From Flavobacteriales bacterium UBA7430 (lineage in GTDB: Bacteria; Bacteroidota; Bacteroidia; Flavobacteriales; UBA7430), in assembly GCA_002478765.1 (NCBI GenBank), contig DLQO01000012.1, forward strand, positions 1 through 22,799: a stretch of 22,799 bases of DNA, given 5' to 3'. Of this stretch, positions 1 to 9,806 are shown piece by piece; position 1 is the stretch's first letter; the number at the start of each line of letters is the position of its first letter. The notes beneath the pieces were generated by a model. That model saw only the letters and a program-made list of their open reading frames with translations, ran no database searches and was not told the DNA's origin. The position numbers were made by a program, and so were the translations under genes.

Positions 1-545
1 TTGTTGAGTTCTCCTGCAATTTTAGACAAGTCATTTCCTAAAAACTCAGTAAGTATTGCTGCTGCCTTAGAGCCTATGCTGTAGTCTTTACTTCTTAGGT
101 ACCCTTTAATCCATTCAGGAATTTTATTTTCATAGAGTTTATTACTTTCAAAATAGATTCCATTTTTCTGGACGCTTTTGTACAAAGCCTTTCGTTTATC
201 TAATTTTTTACCTCTGTAACATAAAACCAACAAGGTGCTTTCTAAAGGTTGATCGACATAAGACTTTAACAAGTCAATTTTTTTCAAATCTTGAGCTTCT
301 TTAACGATGATGACGGTGTGATTGGCCATCATTGGAAACTGCTTTGCTGCAGCGACTAAAGAAGTTGTTTCTGTATCTCTACCGTACATTACGGTTTGAT
401 TAAACCCTTTGTCGGCATCGTTCAAAACATTGTTTTCAATATAATCACATATCAAGTCAATGTAGAAAGTTTCTTCACCTGCAAGAAAATAGGTTGTGGC
501 GTATTTGTTTGCTTTTAGGTCAGCTAAAATCTGTTCGTGTGTCAT
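1..545 (-). CDS. holA: DNA polymerase III subunit delta (partial, 3' end outside window)
   Basis: The reverse strand from an ATG at 545 reads without a stop to the window edge, giving the first 181 residues of a family that is usually about 330-345 residues long. The N-terminus (MTHEQILADLKANKYATTYF), the segment FLAGEETFYIDL around residue 20 and the run NHTVIIVKEAQDLKK near residue 80 match the N-terminal AAA+-like domain of HolA. The family opens the beta clamp as part of the clamp loader and binds DnaX (gamma/tau) and delta prime. A TATATTTG promoter element lies just upstream of the start. The neighbour on the other side diverges from it. The call rests on family resemblance recognised by eye; the C-terminal domains cannot be checked. 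Confidence 0.88.
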   Translation of the reverse strand, partial: MTHEQILADLKANKYATTYFLAGEETFYIDLICDYIENNVLNDADKGFNQTVMYGRDTETTSLVAAAKQFPMMANHTVIIVKEAQDLKKIDLLKSYVDQPLESTLLVLCYRGKKLDKRKALYKSVQKNGIYFESNKLYENKIPEWIKGYLRSKDYSIGSKAAAILTEFLGNDLSKIAGELN

Positions 546-561
546 GAGATTGGAATTAGAA

Positions 562-569
562 CAAATATA
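562..569 (-). promoter_or_regulatory. Putative -7 element of holA promoter
   Basis: On the reverse strand the bases read TATATTTG, an exact match to the Bacteroidota -7 consensus TAnnTTTG, 16 bases upstream of the holA ATG. I see no good TTG or TTTG -33 element at the usual distance, so the promoter would depend mainly on its -7 box. Confidence 0.42.
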
Positions 570-806
570 GAATATTAATGATTTTCTTTTGCTCTATGCT
601 CCAAAAATGGATGTAAATGGTATTAAAAATTACCGCGATCGATTTATTTTATTTCAACACTTTATCTGTTATAGTTTTTGGAAAAAGACAATTCGTATTT
701 GCACATAACAACATTTGGCGCATTTCTTCTGTGCATTATTGGTTCATAACTATGATAAAAATAAGATAAAATAGGCTTTTTCATTTGTTAATAAGAATCA
801 ATGCCC

Positions 807-840
807 TTTGGTCATTTCGATAAAGAAAGAAATAACTTTA
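807..840 (+). promoter_or_regulatory. Putative promoter of the small cysteine protein gene
   Basis: A TTTG at 807-810 and TAACTTTA at 833-840 resemble the Bacteroidota -33 (TTTG) and -7 (TAnnTTTG) elements. The last base of the -7 box differs from consensus and the 22-base gap is at the long end. A leader of about 35 bases to the ATG at 880 would result. Confidence 0.35.
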
Positions 841-879
841 TGAAAAGCTTAAAACTATTCACCATTAAAAACCTTTGCT

Positions 880-1032
880 ATGTCTGATAACAAAGCCCAA
901 GAAAAACTCAATACCTCTCAGCAAAACCCAGAAGAAGATTCCTTTTCTTCATGGTTAAACGATTTGGAAGATAAGGAACAGCCCCAAGCTTGTTCCGTTA
1001 ATGACCCCGACTGTGAGGCTTGTGGAAGTTAA
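880..1032 (+). CDS. Small protein with C-terminal cysteine cluster, function unknown
   Basis: The ATG at 880 opens a 50-residue protein. It is acidic and polar (residues 1-37 rich in E, D, Q, N, S, with a short SSWLNDLED segment) and ends in ACSVNDPDCEACGS, with three cysteines in the last 13 residues (spacing C-x6-C-x2-C). No signal peptide or membrane segment is present, so it should be cytosolic. The cysteine pattern suggests binding of a metal or an Fe-S cluster, or a redox role, but this is inference. A possible promoter precedes it and a clear hairpin-plus-T-run terminator follows 20 bases after the stop, which supports a real, separately transcribed gene. I do not recognise a named family. 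Confidence 0.62.
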   Translation: MSDNKAQEKLNTSQQNPEEDSFSSWLNDLEDKEQPQACSVNDPDCEACGS

Positions 1033-1052
1033 TTCCTTTCACGCTATAGATT

Positions 1053-1083
1053 AAAAAGAGGGTTCATTACGAGCTCTCTTTTT
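1053..1083 (+). terminator. Rho-independent terminator of the small cysteine protein gene
   Basis: AAAAAGAG at 1053-1060 pairs exactly with CTCTTTTT at 1076-1083 around a 15-base loop, ending in a T-run. It starts 20 bases after the stop codon at 1032. Confidence 0.6.
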
Positions 1084-1119
1084 GTTTGCCAGCATTTTTT
1101 AGAAATGAAATTACACGGC

Positions 1120-1147
1120 AACAATCACTTGCATAATGCTGATTGTT
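1120..1147 (+). promoter_or_regulatory. Hairpin in the spacer upstream of pyrG
   Basis: AACAATCA (1120-1127) pairs with TGATTGTT (1140-1147), and inside it GCA (1131-1133) pairs with TGC (1137-1139) across a TAA loop, with a CTT bulge at 1128-1130. No T-run follows, so it is not an ordinary terminator. It may be part of a pyrG leader or an operator; function is not shown. Confidence 0.35.
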
Positions 1148-1324
1148 ATGATGTAACTCGTAAACTTTCAGGTTGAATCTTAAGCTCCTATTTTTTTAAT
1201 TCTGATTCATTATTGCTGGGATTTGACTTGTTTTAAAAAAAACCAAAATCTTTACCATGTCTAGTTGATTATTTCTAATTTTGGGAGGTTGTTAAAAACA
1301 CAAAGTAAACCCAGGTAAACATGA

Positions 1325-2938
<1,614 letters not shown>

Positions 2939-2942
2939 ATAA

Positions 2943-4769
2943 ATGCTACAACAAGAAAAAAAGACCGATTACAATTCGGTGATTGGATTTGCCTTAATTG
3001 GTATTGTGCTGTTTTGGTTTCTGAACAATGAAGCTGCCCTGGTAGAAACTCAAAATCAGAAAATTACTGAAGAAGTTCAAACCACCACTACATCTAATGC
3101 TGGAGTGAGTGATGTTTCCGTTTTAAAAACTCCTGTAACAGATAGTTCTGTTTCGAAAGACTTGCAAGAAGCATATGGAGCATTTGCTAACGCTGCATCT
3201 GTCTCAGATTTATCAGAAAAATTCTATCTAGAGAATGACTTAGTGAAAGTAGAGTTGGCCTCTAAGGGTGGACGAGTTACTAGCGTTTATCTCAAAGAAT
3301 ACCAAACGTATGATTCTCTTCCACTAAATTTATTGCGAGAAGATTCTTCACGATTCAACCTAACATTTTGGTCTCAAAACCGTCGCTTGCAAACCAATGA
3401 TTTTGTTTTCGAAACGACAGAGTCTCGTTATGGTGATAAGCAAGTCATTTCCATGCGTTTGAATGTTGCTCAGGACAAGTATCTTGAGTTTGCATATTCA
3501 TTAGCTCCAAACTCTTACAAGGTCGACTACAATGTAAACTTTATAGGTTTGGATGACGTCATCCAGTCACAAAATCCGATTGAATTGGATTGGTCTGTAA
3601 ATGTTCCACGGCAAGAATTAAATAAAGACAATGAGTCGATGAATACATCTGCTTATTATTTTCTTGATGGGGAAGTTGATGATTTATCCGTGACTTCAGA
3701 TGATTCTGAGCTTGTTTTGAATCCAGATTGGATTGCATTTAAGTCACAATACTTCTCAACAGCTCTTACCACAAATAATCTGTTTAAAGAGGTTTTACTC
3801 AGTACGCAAGAACATTCAGGGTCAGATGATTATTTAAAGACTCTAAATGCATCCACCAACCTCAATTTTAACGGAGGTTCACAATCCTATGCCATGGAAT
3901 GGTATTTTGTACCGAACCATGTAAAGACTTTAAAGTCTTTTGGTATTGGATTGGAAGAGCTTGTTCCTTTGGGCTGGAGTTTTATCGGTTGGATCAATAA
4001 ATATATTGTGATCAATATCTTTAACGCTTTTGAAAACTGGGGCTTTGGTTATGGTATGATTATCTTAATGATGGCCCTACTGATAAAAATTGCCTTATTC
4101 CCATTTACATACAAGTCGTATACTTCTATGGCCAAGATGCGCGTTTTAAAGCCACAAGTTGATGCAATTAATGAGAAGTATGAGGATAAGATGAAACGTC
4201 AGCAAGAGATGATGGCCTTGTACAAAGAAACAGGTGTTAGTCCCCTAGGTGGTTGCATACCCATGTTGTTTCAGATGCCTATTCTTTTTGCTTTATTTCG
4301 TTTCTTTCCATCATCGATAGAGCTTCGTCAGCAGAGTTTTCTTTGGGCAAATGATTTGTCTACGTACGATTCAATTCTCGACTTAGGTTTTAGCATCCCT
4401 TTTTACGGAGATCACGTAAGTTTATTCACACTTTTGATGACGGTCACTACGGTGTTGCAAATGAAGTACAGTAATAGCATGTCTGCTTCAAATTCACAAA
4501 TGCCTCAAATGAAATACATGATGTATTTCATGCCTGTCATATTCTTGGGTGTGATGAATAATTATGCCGCTGCACTGAGTTATTATTATTTCCTAGCGAA
4601 CTTAATTACTTTCGCTCAACAGAAAATTATTGCTGGAATGACAGACGATAGCGCTTTATTGGCTAAGATGGAAGATAACAAGATTAATGCCCCTAAAAAA
4701 GGCAAGTCTAAGTTTCAAGCTCGATTGGAAAAAATGATGAAGGAACAACAAACATCTAAAAGTAAATAA
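2943..4769 (+). CDS. yidC: Membrane protein insertase YidC
   Basis: YidC inserts and folds inner membrane proteins, alone or with the Sec translocon. The 608-residue product has the layout of Gram-negative YidC: a first membrane segment at about residues 13-27, a large periplasmic domain (about 60-340), then the conserved C-terminal insertase core. Core motifs are MIILMMALLIKIALFPFTYK from residue 372, the charged cytoplasmic hairpin with YTSMAKMRVLKPQ, PLGGCIPMLFQMPILFALF, and two last membrane segments. Lys382 occupies the place of the groove arginine of E. coli YidC (Arg366), a conservative change. The C-terminal tail is lysine rich, as expected near the ribosome. It follows pyrG by 4 bases and ends at a strong terminator. 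Confidence 0.97.
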   Translation: MLQQEKKTDYNSVIGFALIGIVLFWFLNNEAALVETQNQKITEEVQTTTTSNAGVSDVSVLKTPVTDSSVSKDLQEAYGAFANAASVSDLSEKFYLENDLVKVELASKGGRVTSVYLKEYQTYDSLPLNLLREDSSRFNLTFWSQNRRLQTNDFVFETTESRYGDKQVISMRLNVAQDKYLEFAYSLAPNSYKVDYNVNFIGLDDVIQSQNPIELDWSVNVPRQELNKDNESMNTSAYYFLDGEVDDLSVTSDDSELVLNPDWIAFKSQYFSTALTTNNLFKEVLLSTQEHSGSDDYLKTLNASTNLNFNGGSQSYAMEWYFVPNHVKTLKSFGIGLEELVPLGWSFIGWINKYIVINIFNAFENWGFGYGMIILMMALLIKIALFPFTYKSYTSMAKMRVLKPQVDAINEKYEDKMKRQQEMMALYKETGVSPLGGCIPMLFQMPILFALFRFFPSSIELRQQSFLWANDLSTYDSILDLGFSIPFYGDHVSLFTLLMTVTTVLQMKYSNSMSASNSQMPQMKYMMYFMPVIFLGVMNNYAAALSYYYFLANLITFAQQKIIAGMTDDSALLAKMEDNKINAPKKGKSKFQARLEKMMKEQQTSKSK

Positions 4770-4792
4770 TTAGTTGCTTGTAACGCTTAAAT

Positions 4793-4826
4793 AAAAAAAG
4801 GTGATCTTATGAGATCACCTTTTTTT
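4793..4826. terminator. Bidirectional terminator between yidC and the ABC-F gene
   Basis: Seven A, then GGTGATCT (4800-4807), a TATG loop and AGATCACC (4812-4819) followed by seven T form a 15-bp perfect stem with a four-base loop. Being flanked by A and T runs it can stop transcription of both convergent genes. Confidence 0.9.
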
Positions 4827-4848
4827 ATTTTCAATAAGTAAGTGGTTT

Positions 4849-6468
<1,620 letters not shown>

Positions 6469-6597
6469 GTTTTTTTTATTGTTTTACTGCAGTATAATTC
6501 CATTAATGATTTTAGTAATGAAGTATATTTACACACGTATTTCATTGTAAATTAACGAACTCAAGTTTATAAATTCAGTTTTTACATTCTTTTGAAT

Positions 6598-6975
6598 ATG
6601 ACACATAATTTTACCTTAAAATTAGCTGCAATATTTGGTTCTTTATCGGTAATCATAGGTGCCTTTGGTGCTCACGGCTTAAAAGATATCCTATTGGAAA
6701 ATCAACGTTTAGATGTTTTTGAAACGGCAGTTAGCTATCAGTTTTATCACACACTAGCTCTTTTTCTTACGGGAATCTTAATGAAAGCTTCAGCGAGTAA
6801 ATACCTTCGCTGGTCCGCTTATTTTTTTGTTTACGGGATTTTTATTTTTTCGGGTTCACTTTATGCTCTATCATTAACGAACATTTCTATACTTGGAGCC
6901 ATAACTCCATTGGGAGGTTTGTTCTTTATTTTTGGTTGGTTTGGCTTATTTAAGTTTGCTCATTCAGACTTGTAG
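6598..6975 (+). CDS. DUF423 family small membrane protein
   Basis: The product from ATG 6598 has 125 residues and four hydrophobic segments (about residues 6-26, 45-60, 70-90, 95-115), so it sits in the inner membrane. The motif GAFGAHGLK near residues 21-29 and the run FETAVSYQFYHTLALF are hallmarks of the DUF423 family (E. coli YgdD, Bacillus YwdK), whose biochemical role is not established. An in-frame TTG two codons upstream (6592) could also serve as start, but ATG is preferred. It diverges from the ABC-F gene across a 156-base AT-rich spacer and precedes thx on the same strand. Confidence 0.85.
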   Translation: MTHNFTLKLAAIFGSLSVIIGAFGAHGLKDILLENQRLDVFETAVSYQFYHTLALFLTGILMKASASKYLRWSAYFFVYGIFIFSGSLYALSLTNISILGAITPLGGLFFIFGWFGLFKFAHSDL

Positions 6976-7066
6976 TTTTTCTTTCTGAGTTGTTGTTATA
7001 TATTTCCAACCAGGCTTTCATATGAAGTCATTTTTACGTAAATTATCACAACTAAATATTAAGACT

Positions 7067-7288
7067 ATGGGAAAGGGTGATGTAAAATCCAAAAGAGGAA
7101 AGATTAGCCGAGGTACATCGGGTGTTCGCAGAAAAAAGAAGAAGGTATTAGCTGCTGCTGTGGTTGTAGAAAAACCTGTAGAAAAGCCGAAGAAAAAAGT
7201 GGCCCCGAAAAAAACGGTTACCAAAAAGGCGGCTGTTAAGAAAACAACAGCAAAAAAAACGACAACTAAGAAAAAGGCTGAGGATTAA
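7067..7288 (+). CDS. 30S ribosomal protein THX with lysine-rich C-terminal tail
   Basis: From ATG 7067 the protein reads MGKGDVKSKRGKISRGTSGVRRKKKK, the THX (bTHX) signature: a tiny basic peptide that sits in the head of the 30S subunit in Thermus and relatives. About 45 more residues follow, made almost only of K, A, T, P and V (KK, KKTT, KKAA, EKP repeats), like the C-terminal tails of histone H1-like proteins. The 73-residue total is far longer than the 26-residue Thermus protein. An upstream in-frame ATG at 7022 would add 15 residues that are not part of the family, so I chose 7067. The last five codons and stop lie in a palindrome shared with msrA, overlapping it by 4 bases. Confidence 0.82.
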   Translation: MGKGDVKSKRGKISRGTSGVRRKKKKVLAAAVVVEKPVEKPKKKVAPKKTVTKKAAVKKTTAKKTTTKKKAED

Positions 7289-7305
7289 TCCTCAGCCTTC
7301 TTTTT
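7268..7305. terminator. Bidirectional terminator embedded in the 3' coding ends of thx and msrA
   Basis: The core is a 26-bp perfect palindrome (7274-7299: AAGGCTGAGGATT and its complement), extended by A/T pairs with a single A-C mismatch and flanked by A-rich sequence on the left and T6 on the right. Both stop codons lie at its centre, so each mRNA would fold its own last codons into the terminator stem. Confidence 0.82.
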
Positions 7306-7836
7306 TAATTGACTCGTAAATATTCTATTGAATTTCTCCACCTTAGGTTGTATAACAATGCGACAATACGGTTCTTCAGTGTGTATGTCATAATAATCGT
7401 TATGATAATCCTCAGCCGGGTAGAAGTTGGTGAAATCTGTAATCTCGGTAACAACGGGGTCTTTGAAAACGGTTTTTTCTAATTTTGCTTTCATTTTTTC
7501 AGCGGTAATCCTTTGTTCTTCATCATGAACAAAAACTACTGATCTGTAATGTGTTCCAACATCCTTCCCTTGTCGGTTTAGCGTTGTTGGGTCGTGCACT
7601 TCCCAAAAGACTTGGAGTATATCCTTAAAAGTAACCTGTTCTGGATTGTATTGAATGTCACAAACTTCAGCGTGACCAGTCCTTCCGGTACACACCTCTC
7701 TATAAGTAGGGTTTTTTATGCGACCACCCGAAAATCCAGATCTTACGCTAACAACCCCATTCAAACGTTTGTAGACCGCTTCAATACACCAAAAACATCC
7801 ACCTCCTATTGTGGCATTTTTAAAGGATTTACTCAT
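7285..7836 (-). CDS. msrA: Peptide methionine (S)-S-oxide reductase
   Basis: MsrA reduces methionine S-sulfoxide in proteins and free methionine, using thioredoxin to recycle its cysteines. The 183-residue product starts with the family motif GGGCFWC at residues 11-17, catalytic Cys14, and keeps GYTGG-like SGFSGG, GHAEVCDIQY and the QGKDVGTHYRSVVF region. The C-terminus ends in KKKAED, the last part of which is encoded by the palindrome shared with thx. No signal peptide is seen, so it is cytosolic. trxB lies 62 bases upstream on the same strand and would supply reducing power through thioredoxin, although a terminator-like hairpin separates them. Confidence 0.96.
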   Translation of the reverse strand: MSKSFKNATIGGGCFWCIEAVYKRLNGVVSVRSGFSGGRIKNPTYREVCTGRTGHAEVCDIQYNPEQVTFKDILQVFWEVHDPTTLNRQGKDVGTHYRSVVFVHDEEQRITAEKMKAKLEKTVFKDPVVTEITDFTNFYPAEDYHNDYYDIHTEEPYCRIVIQPKVEKFNRIFTSQLKKKAED

Positions 7837-7860
7837 GGTTTTCGGTTTATTGTTAGAGCT

Positions 7861-7885
7861 AAAAAACCTTCTGTAAGACGGTTTT
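7861..7885 (-). terminator. Putative terminator or attenuator between trxB and msrA
   Basis: On the reverse strand AAAACCGTCT and AGAAGGTTTT pair around a TAC loop with one G-A mismatch, and the right arm runs into six T. It follows the trxB stop by 13 bases. Some read-through to msrA is likely if the genes are linked. Confidence 0.5.
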
Positions 7886-7898
7886 AAAAGCTTGGTGA

Positions 7899-8846
7899 TT
7901 AATCTTCTTTTTCGGCTAGGTATCTTTCGGCTTCCAGCGCTGCCATACAGCCACTTCCTGCAGCAGTAACCGCTTGTCTATAAATTTTATCTTGGATGTC
8001 TCCAGAAGCAAATACGCCTTCAATATTGGTTTGTGTAGAATCGGCTTTGGTTGTCAAATAACCGGTTTCATCCATGTCCAATTGATTGACGAATAAATCA
8101 GAATTTGGCTTGTGCCCAATGGCTACGAAGAATCCAGTACACGAAACCTCACTGAGTTCACCCGTTTGGTTGTTTTTAACACGCACCCCTTCAACAGCCT
8201 TTTCACCCAACACCTCATCCGTTTCAGTATTGTACAATACGGTAATGTTTTTTGTATTTTCCACACGATGTTGCATGGCCATAGAAGCTCTCATACGATC
8301 TTTACGAACCAGCATGGTAACTTTGGTACAAAGCTTAGCAAGGTAGGTTGCTTCTTCAGCAGCTGTATCTCCAGCACCAACTACAACAACTTCCTGTCCT
8401 TTGTAGAAGAAACCATCACAAACAGCACAAGCGGATACCCCAAAACCATTGAGGCGCTCTTCAGATTCTAAACCCAACCACTTGGCTGTGGCCCCTGTAG
8501 ATATGATCACGGTTTCAGCTAAAATGGTTTTGGAACCATCAATTTCAATTTTGTGAAGTCCGCCATCTTTCGAAAATTCAGCTTTCGTTGCATAACCGAA
8601 ACGCACATCGGTTCCAAATCGTTCGGCTTGCTTTTGAAAGTCAACCATCATTTCGGGCCCGTTTGTACCCTCTGGGTAGCCCGGATAATTATCCACTTCG
8701 GTCGTATCTGTAAGTTGCCCTCCAGGTTTTAACCCTGTGTAAACTACGGGATTTAAATCTGCTCTAGAGGCATATATAGCTGCTGTGTAACCTGCTGGGC
8801 CCGATCCAATAATCAAGCACTTTATCTTTTCTAATTCTTCTGACAT
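7899..8846 (-). CDS. trxB: Thioredoxin-disulfide reductase
   Basis: TrxB transfers electrons from NADPH through FAD to thioredoxin in the cytosol. The 315-residue product from ATG 8846 has the FAD-binding GSGPAGYTAAIYASR at about 14-28, the redox pair C140 and C143 in ACAVCDG, the NADPH-binding GAGDTAAEEA near 158-167, and the C-terminal FAD motif GVFASGDI. Length fits the low-molecular-weight bacterial type (about 310-320). A TTG further upstream (8879) would add 11 residues not found in the family and would overlap the divergent gene, so ATG 8846 is preferred; a canonical promoter immediately upstream supports it. msrA follows on the same strand. Confidence 0.96.
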   Translation of the reverse strand: MSEELEKIKCLIIGSGPAGYTAAIYASRADLNPVVYTGLKPGGQLTDTTEVDNYPGYPEGTNGPEMMVDFQKQAERFGTDVRFGYATKAEFSKDGGLHKIEIDGSKTILAETVIISTGATAKWLGLESEERLNGFGVSACAVCDGFFYKGQEVVVVGAGDTAAEEATYLAKLCTKVTMLVRKDRMRASMAMQHRVENTKNITVLYNTETDEVLGEKAVEGVRVKNNQTGELSEVSCTGFFVAIGHKPNSDLFVNQLDMDETGYLTTKADSTQTNIEGVFASGDIQDKIYRQAVTAAGSGCMAALEAERYLAEKED

Positions 8847-8866
8847 TTTTTTGTAATTTGTGCAAA

Positions 8867-8895
8867 CAAAATTACGCAATGACCATTAAATTCAA
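8867..8895 (-). promoter_or_regulatory. Putative trxB promoter
   Basis: Reverse strand TTG (8893-8895), an 18-base gap and TAATTTTG (8867-8874) match the Bacteroidota -33/-7 arrangement. The -33 part lies inside the first codons of the divergent CAP-domain gene. The forward strand has a looser TAATTTG at 8854-8860 that could serve that gene. Confidence 0.55.
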
Positions 8896-9577
8896 GCTAT
8901 TATTACCGATTTTTCTACAGATATTTCTTTGTTGTTTAGAATTAACGGCTCAACAGGAGTACGATGCCTATTACCGTGGTAATAGTTCAGATTCATTTTT
9001 GACTTCTAGAGTATTAAAATCTAAAATTGATGTATCCGAATTTCAAGTACAACTGTTAGATGCAGCTATTTTTCACTTTACGAACCTTGAGCGAGGTAAA
9101 GAGAAACTTCAAGCATTTAAATTCAATGATAATTTATACAAATCTTCGGTTCTGCATTCAGAGCGAATGATCGTTGAAGACTTTTTTAGTCATGAGAATC
9201 GAAAACAAAGAAAGTGGCGCACACCCAAAGATCGCATGTTTTTCTATGACGACAGTTACCGCACTGTAGGGGAAAATATTCTTGAGAACTTTCTTTTAGA
9301 TTACGAAGGCAAAACTCTAAGATACCGCACAGAATATAATGATGACGGTGATCTTATCTATCTGAATTCAGATGGGTTAATTATTAATTATGCCAGCTAT
9401 TTTAAGCTTGCCGAACGATTGGTTTTGCAATGGATGAATTCGCCACCACATCGAGCCAATATTTTAAATGCACAATTTGATTTATTGGCTTGTGCATGTG
9501 ACGTTGATTTCAAAAAGACACCCATATTAATTCGCTGTACACAAAATTTTGGCAGTTTTCACCACACAAATCACTAG
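8879..9577 (+). CDS. Secreted CAP-domain (SCP/PR-1-like) protein
   Basis: The ATG at 8879 opens a 232-residue protein with a signal peptide (hydrophobic residues about 6-20, then LTAQQ), so it is exported. Residues about 58-230 form a CAP domain as found in cysteine-rich secretory proteins and bacterial YkwD relatives. The typical tetrad positions are visible: His93 in VLHSERM, Glu-containing SHEN with His105, Glu132 in GENI, and His191 in WMNSPPHRANIL. Bacterial CAP proteins have varied or unknown roles; no enzyme activity can be claimed. Two cysteines (ACAC near 205-207) and a third at 220 might form a disulfide. The start is divergent from trxB with only 32 bases between them. A T-run follows the stop. 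Confidence 0.86.
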   Translation: MTIKFKLLLPIFLQIFLCCLELTAQQEYDAYYRGNSSDSFLTSRVLKSKIDVSEFQVQLLDAAIFHFTNLERGKEKLQAFKFNDNLYKSSVLHSERMIVEDFFSHENRKQRKWRTPKDRMFFYDDSYRTVGENILENFLLDYEGKTLRYRTEYNDDGDLIYLNSDGLIINYASYFKLAERLVLQWMNSPPHRANILNAQFDLLACACDVDFKKTPILIRCTQNFGSFHHTNH

Positions 9578-9625
9578 GACTTTTTTTTTTATCAAGTATC
9601 GATGAATTAATAGTACGAAAGAACC

Positions 9626-9655
9626 TTGTTTTGTTGAGGCTATTGTATATATTTG
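9626..9655 (+). promoter_or_regulatory. Promoter of tRNA-Pro
   Basis: TTG at 9626-9628, a 19-base gap and TATATTTG at 9648-9655 fit the Bacteroidota -33/-7 consensus exactly. The tRNA begins 13 bases after the -7 box. Confidence 0.65.
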
Positions 9656-9667
9656 CTCGAAATTCTT

Positions 9668-9742
9668 CGGGGTGTAGCGTAGCCCGGTTATCGCGCCTCG
9701 TTTGGGACGAGGAGGTCGCAGGTTCGAATCCTGCCACCCCGA
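9668..9742 (+). tRNA. tRNA-Pro (anticodon TGG)
   Basis: A full cloverleaf of 75 bases is visible. The acceptor arms CGGGGTG and CACCCCG pair perfectly; the anticodon stem CCTCG/CGAGG holds the loop TTTGGGA with anticodon TGG; the T arm GCAGG-TTCGAAT-CCTGC is canonical. The discriminator is A and CCA is not encoded (ACGG follows). The unmodified U34 anticodon can read most proline codons. Confidence 0.96.
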
Positions 9743-9749
9743 CGGAGAA

Positions 9750-9786
9750 AAAAAATCCTTGTAAAGATATTTTACAAGGATTTTTT
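9750..9786 (+). terminator. Terminator of tRNA-Pro
   Basis: AATCCTTGTAAA (9754-9765) pairs with TTTACAAGGATT (9771-9782) around GATAT, extended by A and T runs. It begins 8 bases after the tRNA and may also stop the convergent YitT-family gene, whose stop is at 9807. Confidence 0.85.
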
Positions 9787-9806
9787 ATGCGCAAATCTTT
9801 TTACGA

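Larger units (their letters stand above)
546..879. other. Intergenic spacer between divergent holA and small Cys protein
   Basis: This AT-rich stretch of 334 bases holds the divergent promoters of holA and of the small gene at 880. The only ORF noticed is about 33 codons from 607, without family features or context, and is probably chance. No RNA gene or repeat array is visible. Confidence 0.6.

Noticed and set aside
607..708. ORF of about 33 codons in the holA upstream spacer
   Set aside because: Short, with no domain or family match, and no terminator behind it.
7022..7066. Upstream start giving THX a 15-residue N-terminal extension
   Set aside because: THX proteins begin MGKGD; the extra residues are not part of the family and the internal ATG fits exactly.
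7018..7224. Reverse-strand ORF rich in Phe and Thr opposite thx
   Set aside because: Its composition (F, T, P runs) is the complement of the lysine and alanine codons of thx; no start or family evidence.
9510..9794. Reverse-strand ORF of 94 codons containing GVAGFEPATSSSQTRRDN
   Set aside because: It is the antisense translation of tRNA-Pro, a well-known annotation artefact; the tRNA fold, promoter and terminator explain the sequence.
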